From assembly GCA_049840475.1 (NCBI GenBank), contig JASGKX010000001.1, forward strand, positions 1 through 64,000: a DNA stretch of 64,000 bases, read 5' to 3'. Shown piece by piece: positions 53,238-64,000 of this stretch (position 1 is the stretch's first letter; each line of letters starts with the position of its first letter). The stretch is from JBGVSA01 sp049840475 (GTDB lineage: Bacteria > Pseudomonadota > Gammaproteobacteria > Burkholderiales > Rhodocyclaceae). The translations under genes were made by a program, and so were the position numbers. The notes below the pieces were generated by a model. It was not told where the DNA came from, did not search any database, and was given only the letters and a program-made list of their open reading frames with translations.

Positions 53238-55037
53238 TTACTTCTTTTTCATCGGGGGCAAGTCAGTACATGTACCTTCGAACACCTCTGCCGCCATGCC
53301 GATGGACTCGCCCAGCGTGGGGTGCGGGTGGATCGTCTTGCCGATATCGACCGGATCGCAGCCCATTTCAATGGCCAGGGCGATTTCACCGATCATGTCG
53401 CCCGCGTTCGGGCCGACGATGGCGCCGCCGATCACGCGGTGCGTCTCTTCATCGAAAATCAGCTTGGTAAAGCCATATTCGCAGCGATTGGCGATAGCAC
53501 GACCAGAAGCCGCCCACGGGAATTTGCCCACGCCGATCTTGCGGCCACTGGCCTTGGCTTCGAGTTCAGTGACGCCAACCCACGCGACTTCCGGCTCTGT
53601 GTAAGCCACCGACGGGATCACCGAAGCATCAAAGTAGGACTTCTCGCCGGACGCGGCCTCGGCCGCCACATGGCCTTCATGCACGCCCTTATGGGCCAGC
53701 ATCGGTTGCCCCACGATGTCACCAATGGCAAAGATGTGCGGCACGTTGGTGCGCTGCTGCTTGTCGACATTGATGAAGCCACGGTCAGTCACCGCCACGC
53801 CAGCGGCTTCGGCACCGATCTTCTTGCCGTTCGGGCTACGGCCCACGGCCACCAGCACGAGGTCGTACTTTTGCTCTTCGGCTGGGGCGCCCTCACCTTC
53901 GAACTTGACCAGGATGCCGTCAGAACGAACGGTGCAGCCCACCGTCTTGGTCTTGAGCATGACCTTGTCGAAACGATGCATGTTGAGCTTTTCCCAGACC
54001 TTCACGAGGTCACGGTCCGCACCCATCATGAGGTTGTCTGCCATTTCGACGACATCGATGCGGGCACCGAGCGACGAGTACACCGTGGCCATTTCGAGGC
54101 CGATAATGCCGCCGCCGACAACCAGCATGCGCTTGGGGATCTCGCGCAGTTCCAGCGCGCCGGTCGAATCGACAATGCGCGGGTCTTCCGGCATGAAAGG
54201 CAGCTTCACCGCCTGAGAACCGGCGGCGATGATGCACTTGGCGAACTTGATGACTTTCTTCTCGCCGGAACGGTCCTGGCCCGTACCGGTGGTCATTTCG
54301 ACTTCGATGTGGTGCGGATCGATAAACTTGCCGTAGCCGCGCACGACATCGACCTTGCGTGCCTTGGCCATGCCGACCAGACCGGAAGTCAGCTTGCCGA
54401 CGACCTTTTCCTTGTGGCCGCGCAGGCTTTCCAGATTGACCTTCGGCGAATCGAAAGCCACGCCAATGTCAGCAAAGTGCGACGCTTCGTCGATCACGGC
54501 AGCAACGTGCAGCAACGCCTTGGACGGGATGCAACCGACGTTCAGGCACACGCCGCCCAAAGTAGCGTAGCGCTCGACCAATATGGTCTTCATGCCCAGG
54601 TCGGCGGAGCGGAAAGCTGCCGAATAGCCGCCAGGCCCTGCGCCCAGCACGAGCATTTCGCATTCGATGTCGGCCGTGCCGCCAAAGCTGCCAGCGGCCG
54701 GAGCCGAAACCGGCGCAGCCGGGGCCGCTGCAGTTGCGGGCGCTGGTGCAGCCGCAGGGGCCGGAGCGGCCTTGGCCGGTGCTGCGGCAGCAGCTTCTGC
54801 CGCTTCAATGACCAGCAGCACAGCGCCTTCTGCAACACGGTCGCCCACCTTCACGCGGACTTCCTTGACCACGCCGGCCGTCGTCGAGGGCACATCCATG
54901 GTGGCCTTGTCGGATTCCAGCGTGACGATCGATTCGTCGACCTTGATCGTGTCGCCAGCCTTGACGAACACTTCAATCACCGGCACATCCGCGAAATCGC
55001 CGATGTCGGGGACTTTTACTTCAACGAGTTGGCTCAT
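53238..55037 (-). CDS. lpdA: Dihydrolipoyl dehydrogenase (E3) with N-terminal lipoyl domain
   Basis: Reoxidises dihydrolipoamide on E2 and passes electrons to NAD. 599 residues: an N-terminal lipoyl domain (~1-80, lipoyl lysine in LESDKATMDVPS), an Ala/Pro linker (~80-115), then the flavoprotein with GAGPGGYSAAFRSADLG, redox disulfide GGVCLNVGCIPSK, NAD-binding VGGGIIGLEMA and the C-terminal dimer histidine in HPHPTLGES. An E3 with its own lipoyl domain is typical of betaproteobacterial and Neisseria pyruvate dehydrogenases. Last enzyme of the pdh operon. Confidence 0.95.
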   Translation of the reverse strand: MSQLVEVKVPDIGDFADVPVIEVFVKAGDTIKVDESIVTLESDKATMDVPSTTAGVVKEVRVKVGDRVAEGAVLLVIEAAEAAAAAPAKAAPAPAAAPAPATAAAPAAPVSAPAAGSFGGTADIECEMLVLGAGPGGYSAAFRSADLGMKTILVERYATLGGVCLNVGCIPSKALLHVAAVIDEASHFADIGVAFDSPKVNLESLRGHKEKVVGKLTSGLVGMAKARKVDVVRGYGKFIDPHHIEVEMTTGTGQDRSGEKKVIKFAKCIIAAGSQAVKLPFMPEDPRIVDSTGALELREIPKRMLVVGGGIIGLEMATVYSSLGARIDVVEMADNLMMGADRDLVKVWEKLNMHRFDKVMLKTKTVGCTVRSDGILVKFEGEGAPAEEQKYDLVLVAVGRSPNGKKIGAEAAGVAVTDRGFINVDKQQRTNVPHIFAIGDIVGQPMLAHKGVHEGHVAAEAASGEKSYFDASVIPSVAYTEPEVAWVGVTELEAKASGRKIGVGKFPWAASGRAIANRCEYGFTKLIFDEETHRVIGGAIVGPNAGDMIGEIALAIEMGCDPVDIGKTIHPHPTLGESIGMAAEVFEGTCTDLPPMKKK

Positions 55038-55097
55038 TTATTTTCCTCAAGCGAATGGCGCCTGCGATGGGCTGCGGCCTCGCCGCCTGCCCCACCT

Positions 55098-55670
55098 TCA
55101 CGACTCATTCAACACGATGCTGTGTGAAACGATCGGCCCGCCACTGGCGGTATCGAATTCCACTCCGGCACGCACACCCAGACACGCCAGTTCTTCGGCA
55201 CCCAGCGTCGAGTTGTAGGCGGCGAATATCGCCCCCAACGCGAAACTGCGGCCGGATCCGCCAGCCCAGAATCGCTCGAACTCGAACACTTCGCGATACG
55301 AATACACACCGTATATGCCGCTCGCATTGGCGATCAAACAGGCCAACTGCGACGACTCGTACGGATCGTCTTCCTCTTCCTTGGGGTTGAGGAAGGCGTG
55401 GTCCTTGAGCACCGGATGCAACCGGCGGAAGGTGTCATACACCTCGGCCCTGCTCCCCAGATGAATGTCACCCAGTTCGCGGAACGCACTCTCGAGCACC
55501 ACATGGTGTGCCGAACTTCCACACACGGCGACCCACGAATCGGCCACCTGCAAAACCTTGTCCTGCACACTCTTGTACGGCCCCGGCAATCGCGTGTCGC
55601 CGAACGTAGTCAAGCCATCTGCGGCGATGGCCACGACGTTGTTCTTGCGGACGACGGCCAAGGTTGTCAT
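55098..55670 (-). CDS. HslV/proteasome-like Ntn-hydrolase (BPH type), in the pdh operon
   Basis: 190 residues starting MTTLAVVRKNNVVAIAADG. After Met removal an N-terminal threonine would be exposed, as in HslV (TTIVSVRRNG), and Asp17 in AADG is in the expected place. The rest has a proteasome-beta-like pattern (VAVCGSSAHHVVLESA, GIYGVYSYREVFEFERFWAG, YNSTLGAEELA). It fits the betaproteobacterial proteasome homologue (BPH), which forms double rings in a characterised relative. The nearest lysine is at mature position 32, next to the usual Lys33. No partner ATPase (HslU) lies nearby. It sits between aceF and lpdA, spaced 51 and 60 bases from them. Confidence 0.75.
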   Translation of the reverse strand: MTTLAVVRKNNVVAIAADGLTTFGDTRLPGPYKSVQDKVLQVADSWVAVCGSSAHHVVLESAFRELGDIHLGSRAEVYDTFRRLHPVLKDHAFLNPKEEEDDPYESSQLACLIANASGIYGVYSYREVFEFERFWAGGSGRSFALGAIFAAYNSTLGAEELACLGVRAGVEFDTASGGPIVSHSIVLNES

Positions 55671-55721
55671 GGATGCAGGCTGATGCGGGCCGTCACACGC
55701 AGGAGACGGCCCGGCATCGTG

Positions 55722-57392
55722 TTACAGCATCACGCGACGGAAGTCCGCCAGCACGGCCGCGAAGTACGCGTTAAAGCGCGCAGCAGCGGCACCGTCGATG
55801 ACGCGGTGGTCCCACGACAATGACAGCGGCAGGATCAGGCGCGGCACGAATTGCTTGCCGTCCCACACCGGGCGCGTGGACGACTTGCACACGCCCATGA
55901 TCGACACTTCCGGTGCGTTGATGATCGGCGTGAAGTACGTGCCGCCAATACCGCCCAGCGAGCTGATCGAGAAGCAACCGCCCTGCATCTGGTCAGGCTT
56001 GAGCTTGCCATCGCGGGCCAGCTTGGCCAGTTCGGACATTTCCTTGGCGATCTCGACCACACCCTTCTGGTCAGCATTCTTGATCACCGGAACGACCAGA
56101 CCGTTCGGCGTATCGGCTGCGAAGCCGACGTTGTAGTACTTCTTCAAGACCAGATTGTCGCCGTCGAGCGAAGCGTTGAATTCGGGGAATTTCTTCAGCG
56201 CAGCAACCGCAGCCTTGATCATGAAGGCCAGCATGGTGACCTTCACGCCAGCCTTTTCGTATTCCTTGTTCAGCTGAACGCGGAAGGCTTCCAGATCGGT
56301 GATGTCCGCGTCTTCGTGGTTCGTGACGTGGGGGATCATCACCCAGTTGCGATGCAGGTTCGCGCCGGAAATCTTCTTGATACGCGACAGCGGCTGGGTA
56401 TCGATTTCGCCGAACTTGCTGAAGTGAACCTTCGGCCACGGCAGCAGCGAAATGCCACCGACGCCGGCACCGGCTGCGGCACCACCCGCGGCGGGAACGC
56501 CACCGGCAGCGACCTGGGCCATGATGCCCTTGATGAAGTTCTGCACGTCTTGCTGCAGGATGCGGCCCTTCGGACCCGTACCCGGCACTTTGGCGACATC
56601 CACGCCCAGTTCGCGGGCGAAGCGGCGCACGGACGGGCTTGCGTGGGCCTTGCCTGCGGCAGCCGTCGCCACCGGCGAAGCGGCTGCGGGTGCAGCAGCG
56701 GGCGCCGGAGCGGCGGCAACAGCAGGCGCGGCGGCCTGAGCCGGTGCAGGGGCTGCGGCGGGTGCCGGTGCGGCTGCTGCGGCTGCCGGCGCACCAGCGC
56801 CTTCCACGATCACCAGCACGGCACCTTCGCCAACCTTGTCGCCAACCTTGACGCGCACTTCCTTGACCACCCCAGCAGCCGACGAAGGCACGTCCATGGT
56901 GGCCTTGTCCGACTCAAGCGTAGCGATGGAGTCATCAACCTTGATGGTGTCGCCGACCTTGACGTAGACCTCGATCACCGGGACTTCGTCGAAGTCGCCG
57001 ATATCAGGCACCTTTACTTCGACCGGACCGCTGGAAGCAGCAGGCGCCACCGCCGGAGCAGCAGGCGCTGCGGCAGGTGCCGGAGCCGCTGCGGGAGCCG
57101 ACGCGGCTGCGGGGGCAGCGGCAGGAGCGGGCGCTGCAGCCTGGCCGGCATCAGCGGTTTCCAGGAGCAGCACAACGGCGCCTTCGCCGATGCGGTCGCC
57201 GAGCTTGACCTTCACTTCTTTGACCGTGCCCGCGGCGGGCGACGGTACGTCCATCGTGGCCTTGTCGGACTCGAGCGTGATCAGCGATTCATCGGCCTTG
57301 ACCGTATCGCCCGGTTTAACGAACACCTCGATCACCGGCACATCCGAGAAGTCGCCGATGTCGGGTACTTTAACTTCGATGAGTTGGCTCAT
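55722..57392 (-). CDS. aceF: Pyruvate dehydrogenase E2, dihydrolipoamide acetyltransferase
   Basis: 556 residues: two lipoyl domains (~1-80 and ~120-200) with lysine motifs LESDKATMDVPSP and LESDKATMDVPSS, long Ala/Pro linkers, a peripheral subunit-binding domain (ASPSVRRFARELGVDVAKV) and the catalytic domain ending with the active-site DHRVIDGAAAARF. It transfers the acetyl group from lipoyl to CoA. It lies between aceE (72 bases upstream) and the proteasome-like gene. Confidence 0.96.
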   Translation of the reverse strand: MSQLIEVKVPDIGDFSDVPVIEVFVKPGDTVKADESLITLESDKATMDVPSPAAGTVKEVKVKLGDRIGEGAVVLLLETADAGQAAAPAPAAAPAAASAPAAAPAPAAAPAAPAVAPAASSGPVEVKVPDIGDFDEVPVIEVYVKVGDTIKVDDSIATLESDKATMDVPSSAAGVVKEVRVKVGDKVGEGAVLVIVEGAGAPAAAAAAPAPAAAPAPAQAAAPAVAAAPAPAAAPAAASPVATAAAGKAHASPSVRRFARELGVDVAKVPGTGPKGRILQQDVQNFIKGIMAQVAAGGVPAAGGAAAGAGVGGISLLPWPKVHFSKFGEIDTQPLSRIKKISGANLHRNWVMIPHVTNHEDADITDLEAFRVQLNKEYEKAGVKVTMLAFMIKAAVAALKKFPEFNASLDGDNLVLKKYYNVGFAADTPNGLVVPVIKNADQKGVVEIAKEMSELAKLARDGKLKPDQMQGGCFSISSLGGIGGTYFTPIINAPEVSIMGVCKSSTRPVWDGKQFVPRLILPLSLSWDHRVIDGAAAARFNAYFAAVLADFRRVML

Positions 57393-57463
57393 TTTTATTC
57401 CTCTGGCGATCAGCGGCGAAGCGCGCGGGGCTCAGAGGCCCGTCGCGCTTCGCGCTTCACTTC

Positions 57464-60136
<2,673 letters not shown>

Positions 60137-60342
60137 GTTGCTTCTCCTCGCTAAGCGTTTTCAGAACCGGATCGAAGTCGCGAACTCCAACCGGCAAGGC
60201 GTGACATCCGGGGGAAGATGCCGGGCCGCGAGGCCATAAGGGCTCGCGGCGCCTCGAATCAGGCGTCCGCGTGGCACGCGCCACACGGCGATCGCGCGAC
60301 CTTACCCGATTTTCCAGGGCAAGCCCACGCGCTGCATTTCAC

Positions 60343-60371
60343 AATATAAAACAGTGCTTCACGCTGTGCAA
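60343..60371 (-). promoter_or_regulatory. Promoter of the aceE-aceF-BPH-lpdA operon
   Basis: On the minus strand TTGCAC (60371-60366), a 17-base spacer and TATATT (60348-60343), with the transcript reaching the aceE start after a leader of about 200 bases. Confidence 0.75.
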
Positions 60372-60395
60372 CAACAATACACGGTGCTGTGCAAC
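60363..60395. repeat. Direct repeat GCTGTGCAAC over the aceE promoter
   Basis: Identical ten-base copies at 60363-60372 and 60386-60395, 23 bases apart. The first covers the -35 box of the aceE promoter, so a bound regulator there would act on it. Confidence 0.7.
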
Positions 60396-60667
60396 ATGAT
60401 CGATCGCAATTTCACCTTAGAAATCATTATGTTGCGATGCACAAAACACAAACCGGAGCACCCACAAATACCAAAGGCATAGCACGCCCCACCGGCGCTT
60501 CGCCAAAGAGCGTGCCAAATAGGACGTTCGCCCCAACACGTAAGCGAGGGTTTGTTGCAATATGGTTAATTCGTCGTTTTGCCGCGCCTAGGGTTAGACC
60601 CAATGCGTGACCGGAACCGCGATGACAAAATCAATTCGGCCTTGCCCCCCAGACCAGGATTCCATTG

Positions 60668-62753
60668 ATGGATCCCAACCTCCGCACGAATCGCTCGCAC
60701 TTTTCCCTCTCGGCCTCTCCGTTGACCTACATCGGCATCGGTTTGATCGCCGTTCTGGTTTTCATCTGGTATCGCGAACTCCCGGCCGGCGTGCGCGCCG
60801 ACATCATGCGCGTGCTGCCCAGCATGCTGCTTACGCTGCTGATCGGCCTCGGCCTGTGGTCGCTGTGGGTGTCGCGCGAGCGCAGCCTGCGCGTGGAAGC
60901 GGTCGAAAGCGAACGCGACCAGATATTCTCGCTATCGCTCGACATTCTGTGCGTGCTGACCATGGACGGCCGCTTCCGCCGCACGAACCCGGCCTTCCTG
61001 AACGTACTGGGACAACGCCCTGATCAGTTGCTGGAAAAAGCATTCACCGAAATTGTCCATCCGGACGACATGCACCTCGTGCTCGGCATTTTCAAGTCAC
61101 TCGCGCTGGGACGGCAGGCAAGTTTCGAAATCCGCTGCCGCTGTGGAGACGGCAGCTACAACTGGCTGTCGTGGAGCGCCAATCCAATCCCGCACGAAGG
61201 GCTCATCTACGCCGCCGCGCACGATATCTCTGCGCGACGCAACGCCGAAGACGCACTGCGCGCCGAGACGGCCTTCCGCAAAGCCATGGAAGAATCGGTC
61301 TCTGCCGGCCTGCAAGCCATCGACCTGAAGGGCCGCATCATTTATGTGAACCGCGCCTTCTGCGAGATGGTTGATCGCCGCGCACAGGACCTGATCGGCA
61401 CCGAGCCGCCGTTCCCGTACTGGCATGTCAGCGAGCTCGACCTGCAATGGCACAACCTTGCGCTGTGCCTGTCAGGCAAAACCCCGCGCGACGGCTTCGA
61501 CGCCCGCGTGCTGCGCCGCGACGGCTCCGAAATCACCGTTCGCACGCAAGTCTCGCCATTGGTCGAACAGTCACGGTGTGCAGACCGGCTGGATGATGGC
61601 GATGACCGACATCACCGAATCGCGACGCGTGCGTGCCGAACTCGAAGCCGCGCACGAACGCTTCACGGCCGTGCTCGATGGCCTCGACGCAGCGGTGTTC
61701 GTAACCGACGCGCAGACGGACGAAGTGCTGTACGCCAACCGCGCATTCCGCAGCGACGAAGGCGGCGCCCGCGAGCTTTCCGCCCACCAGTGGCCGGTGC
61801 CGCGCCCTGAGCTGGGCGACTATTCGCTCGATCCGCGCAAAGTCGATTCAAGCATGCTGCCGTACGAGCTCTTCGACGGTGAACTGCAGCACCCAATCAG
61901 CGGGCATTGGTATCACCTGCGCGAACGCGCAACCCGCTGGGTAGACGGGCGCATCGTGCGTCTGGTGGTCGCCACGGACATCTCGGACATCAAGAAGGTC
62001 GAAGAATTCTCACGCGAGCAGGAGGCCCGGCTACAGCGGACCTCTCGCCTCGTGACCATGGGCGAGATGGCATCGACCCTTGCCCACGAGCTGAACCAGC
62101 CTCTATCGGCCATCGCCAACTACAGCAAGGGCTGTGTGAATCGCATCAAGAGCGGCGAATTCAAGACCGAGGACATCCTCGGTGCAATGGAAAAAGCCAA
62201 TGCGCAGGCCGCCCGCGCAGGCCACATCATCCGCCGGGTGCGCGACTTCGTTCGCAAGAGCGAGCCCAAGCGCAGCGGTGTGAGCCTGATCGAAGTGGCG
62301 GAAGACGCCTTGGGCATCGCCGAAATCGAAGCCCAACGGCTGGGCGTGAAGATCGTCACCAGCATCCCGCCGGCGTTGCCGCGCGTGTATGCTGACCGCA
62401 TCATGGTCGAGCAGGTTCTGCTCAACCTGATCAAGAACGGTGCAGAGGCTGAGGAGGGTCAGCCTCCCGAGCGCCGCATAGTCACCGTCGAAGCCCGCCA
62501 GACGTCGGAAATGGTCGAAGTGTCCGTGACCGACAACGGCTATGGCATCTCGCCGGAAAACCTGGAAAAGCTCTTCTCCGCGTTCTTCTCGACCAAGTCG
62601 GAAGGCATGGGCATGGGGCTCAACATCTGCCGTTCGATCATTGAATTCCACAATGGTCGGCTGTGGGTTTACCCGAACCCGACGGGTGGGAGTATCTTCC
62701 GCTTTACATTGCCGCTGGAGACAAGCATTGAGCACCAACCTGCCCACGCCTAA
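60668..62753 (+). pseudogene. PAS sensor histidine kinase, frameshifted at ~61573
   Basis: About 695 residues from ATG 60668 (AGGA just upstream). Two membrane helices (~20-38, ~50-68) have little between them. Three PAS-like domains follow (starting FSLSLDILCVLTMDGRFRR, AMEESVSAGLQAIDLKGRI and AVLDGLDAAVFVTDAQTDE). The kinase core has a FixL/DctB-type H box (STLAHELNQPLSAIANY, His ~473), N box LNLIKNGAEA and G box KSEGMGMGLNICRSI. A missing base at about 61571-61576 changes frame between LVEQS and GVQTGWMMAM. It overlaps the partner regulator by 26 bases and is divergent from the pdh operon. Confidence 0.88.
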
Positions 62754-63375
62754 CACGGCCCAGCCACAACAACTCGTACACATCATCGACGACGACGAGG
62801 CCCTGCGCGATTCGCTGGTCTGGTTGCTCGAATCGACCGGGCTGAAGGTCGCATCCTATCCATCCGCCGAAGCGTTCCTAAGGGCCTGGACGCCCGACAT
62901 GAGCGGTTGCCTCGTGTTGGATATCCGCATGCCCGGCATGAGCGGGCTTGAGCTGCACGAAAAGCTCAACACGCTGCATTCGACGCTACCGGTGATCTTC
63001 ATAACCGGCCACGGCGACGTGCCGATGGCGGTCACCGCGCTCAAGAAAGGTGCTTTTGATTTCATTGAAAAGCCCTTCCACGACCAGGACATGCTGCATT
63101 TGATCGAGCAATGCCTGGGCCGCGAACGCGTGGAACGCGAACAGCGGCGCCAGGGCGCCAATGCACAGCGTCGCATCGAGCAGCTCACGCCACGCGAGCG
63201 CGAAGTGCTCGATCTCATCGTCGCCGGTCGCTTGAATAAGCAGATCGCCGATGAACTGGGCATCAGCATCAAGACAGTGGAAGTCCACCGCGCGCGCGTC
63301 ATGGAAAAGATGGGCGCCAACTCGCTCGCCGAACTCGTGCAGAACGTCCTCATGACGCAAGCGCCTCCGGCCTGA
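62728..63375 (+). CDS. FixJ/TodT-family response regulator
   Basis: 215 residues from TTG 62728, which has GGAG eight bases upstream and lies inside the 3' end of the kinase gene. The receiver domain has Asp65 in LVLDIRMPGMSG, with IIDDDEALRD at the start and FIEKPF near the switch lysine. The LuxR-type helix-turn-helix follows (LTPREREVLDLIVAGRLNKQ, IKTVEVHRARVMEKMG). It is the cognate regulator of the preceding PAS kinase. A role in control of the divergent pdh operon is plausible from position only. Confidence 0.92.
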   Translation: MSTNLPTPNTAQPQQLVHIIDDDEALRDSLVWLLESTGLKVASYPSAEAFLRAWTPDMSGCLVLDIRMPGMSGLELHEKLNTLHSTLPVIFITGHGDVPMAVTALKKGAFDFIEKPFHDQDMLHLIEQCLGRERVEREQRRQGANAQRRIEQLTPREREVLDLIVAGRLNKQIADELGISIKTVEVHRARVMEKMGANSLAELVQNVLMTQAPPA

Positions 63376-63395
63376 TCGAACGCGGCAACGCAAAA

Positions 63396-63420
63396 ACGGG
63401 ATGGCTGGCCATCCCGTTTT
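63396..63420 (+). terminator. Terminator after the response regulator
   Basis: ACGGGATGG (63396-63404), CTGG loop, CCATCCCGT (63409-63417), followed by T residues. Confidence 0.9.
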
Positions 63421-63525
63421 CATTTGCAGCAAGACTCACACACCCATCCGTGACATTTCTCCTGCGCGGCGGATCGCGTGGGGCCTAACATCCGAACGAC
63501 CTTACATTCCTCACAGGAGAGCGCC

Positions 63526-64000
63526 GTGCGTCGCTTCATCCCGCCTTTAGCCATTGCCGCCTCGTGCGTCTTCGTACTATCTGCGTGCGGGGGCGGCGGT
63601 GGAGGCAACGGCAACTCAAGTGGCAGTTCCAGCAGCAGTAGCTCCAGCGCAACGACGCAGAGTGTCGAAGGCCTGTGGTCGGGCACCGCAACCGACACCG
63701 GCAGCGGCACCTCCTTCAATGCCTATGGCGTCATCACTTCAGCCGGCCAGACATTGCTCGCCATATCCAGCAACGGTGCGTATTTCGGACTCGCTTCGGG
63801 CCTCCTGAGCGTCGCAGCATCCACAGTTACCTCGACAGACTTCGTTACGCTCGGCCTTGGCACGGGCGCGGCCACCGCCGGCACATTGTCGGGCGGCGTG
63901 ACGAGCCGGTTCAGCATCATCGCCAAGGCGACCTACCCCAATAACGTCAATGACAATTACAACCTGTCATATGACAAACAGTATGAAACGGCGGCATCCG
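63526..64000 (+). CDS. Lipoprotein with Gly/Ser-rich start, cut by the window end
   Basis: Read from GTG 63526, with AGGAGA at 63515-63520, and still open at the last base (158 codons). A lipoprotein signal peptide ends in the lipobox LSAC (Cys21), then a run of glycines and serines acts as a flexible tether. The following part (VEGLWSGTATDTGSGTSFNA, YGVITSAGQTLLAISSNGA) has an alternating beta pattern with repeated GLWSGT-type segments, as in small beta-barrel exported proteins. Function unknown. The tether is common in Ralstonia surface lipoproteins. Confidence 0.8.
   Translation, partial: MRRFIPPLAIAASCVFVLSACGGGGGGNGNSSGSSSSSSSSATTQSVEGLWSGTATDTGSGTSFNAYGVITSAGQTLLAISSNGAYFGLASGLLSVAASTVTSTDFVTLGLGTGAATAGTLSGGVTSRFSIIAKATYPNNVNDNYNLSYDKQYETAAS

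Larger units (their letters stand above)
60137..60664. other. Divergent control region between aceE and the PAS kinase
   Basis: 528 bases. It contains the aceE promoter and the repeated GCTGTGCAAC motif listed separately. The strand toward the kinase is AT-rich near 60548-60580 (GCAATATGGTTAATT), a possible promoter area, but I could not fix boxes. A 73-codon frame on the plus strand (60389-60610) has no supporting features. Confidence 0.5.

Noticed and set aside
53322..55127. A 601-codon plus-strand frame opposite lpdA, and a similar one opposite aceF (55851-57467)
   Set aside because: Both mirror intact, recognisable E3 and E2 genes in the same codon phase; third-position GC bias explains the lack of stops.
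60389..60610. A 73-codon plus-strand frame between aceE and the PAS kinase
   Set aside because: No ribosome site, basic low-complexity product, and it overlaps the regulatory region of aceE.

Overview
The window is two unrelated pieces of bacterial DNA joined at about 5.22 kb. Positions 1 to about 5217 are very GC-rich and look actinobacterial. The pepA, FAD-dehydrogenase and sucB/dlaT order fits the Propionibacteriales or a relative (inferred from gene content, not searched). All three larger genes there are broken by small indels, several of them lost bases in C or G runs. sucB stops abruptly at the join, and no integrase, transposase or repeat is visible there. I read this as contamination or misassembly rather than gene transfer.

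Positions 5218 to 64000 are a betaproteobacterial chromosome, most like Ralstonia or close Burkholderiaceae. Supporting signs are the order purA-hisZ-hflC-hflK-hflX-hfq-der-bamB-hisS-ispG-rodZ-pilW-rlmN-ndk, an H-NS-type protein ending in TWTGRGRKP, rpsU-yqeY-dnaG-rpoD, and a pyruvate dehydrogenase operon with a lipoyl-bearing LpdA. rnr (5' end only) diverges from tRNA-Leu(CAG). One long minus-strand gene train then runs from ndk (21256) down to purA (5835). It covers nucleotide synthesis, 23S rRNA/tRNA methylation, type IV pilus assembly, cell shape, isoprenoids, histidyl-tRNA, outer-membrane assembly, ribosome GTPases, Hfq and HflKC. tilS and accA follow on the minus strand, thyA-folA on the plus strand, then an MFS pump. 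A plus-strand block holds proA, a small membrane protein, a chalcone-isomerase-like protein, ogt, xerD and an H-NS protein. After folB, plsY and tsaD comes the macromolecular-synthesis operon rpsU-yqeY-dnaG-rpoD.

The most notable element lies just after rpoD. It is a tRNA-Ile2(CAU) gene split directly after the anticodon by a 240-nt group I intron, closely matching my recollection of the Azoarcus tRNA-Ile(CAU) intron. It differs by a long, structured P1 loop. TilS, which must modify C34 of this tRNA, is encoded in the same window. A NERD-domain helicase follows the tRNA.

Next come a peptide-type ABC importer with a fused double ATPase, a large hybrid histidine kinase, phoU, rpiA, a DUF937 protein and a PhaA-like thiolase. 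The pyruvate dehydrogenase operon (aceE-aceF-proteasome-like peptidase-lpdA) lies beyond. A PAS kinase / FixJ-type regulator pair is divergent from it, and the aceE promoter region carries a repeated GCTGTGCAAC motif. The window ends inside a lipoprotein gene.

Single-base frameshifts also occur in the Ralstonia-like part (pilW, plsY, tsaD, dnaG, PAS kinase). tsaD and dnaG are normally essential, so most are probably sequence errors. I found no CRISPR array, rRNA, insertion sequence or prophage, and no clear multi-gene novel system.
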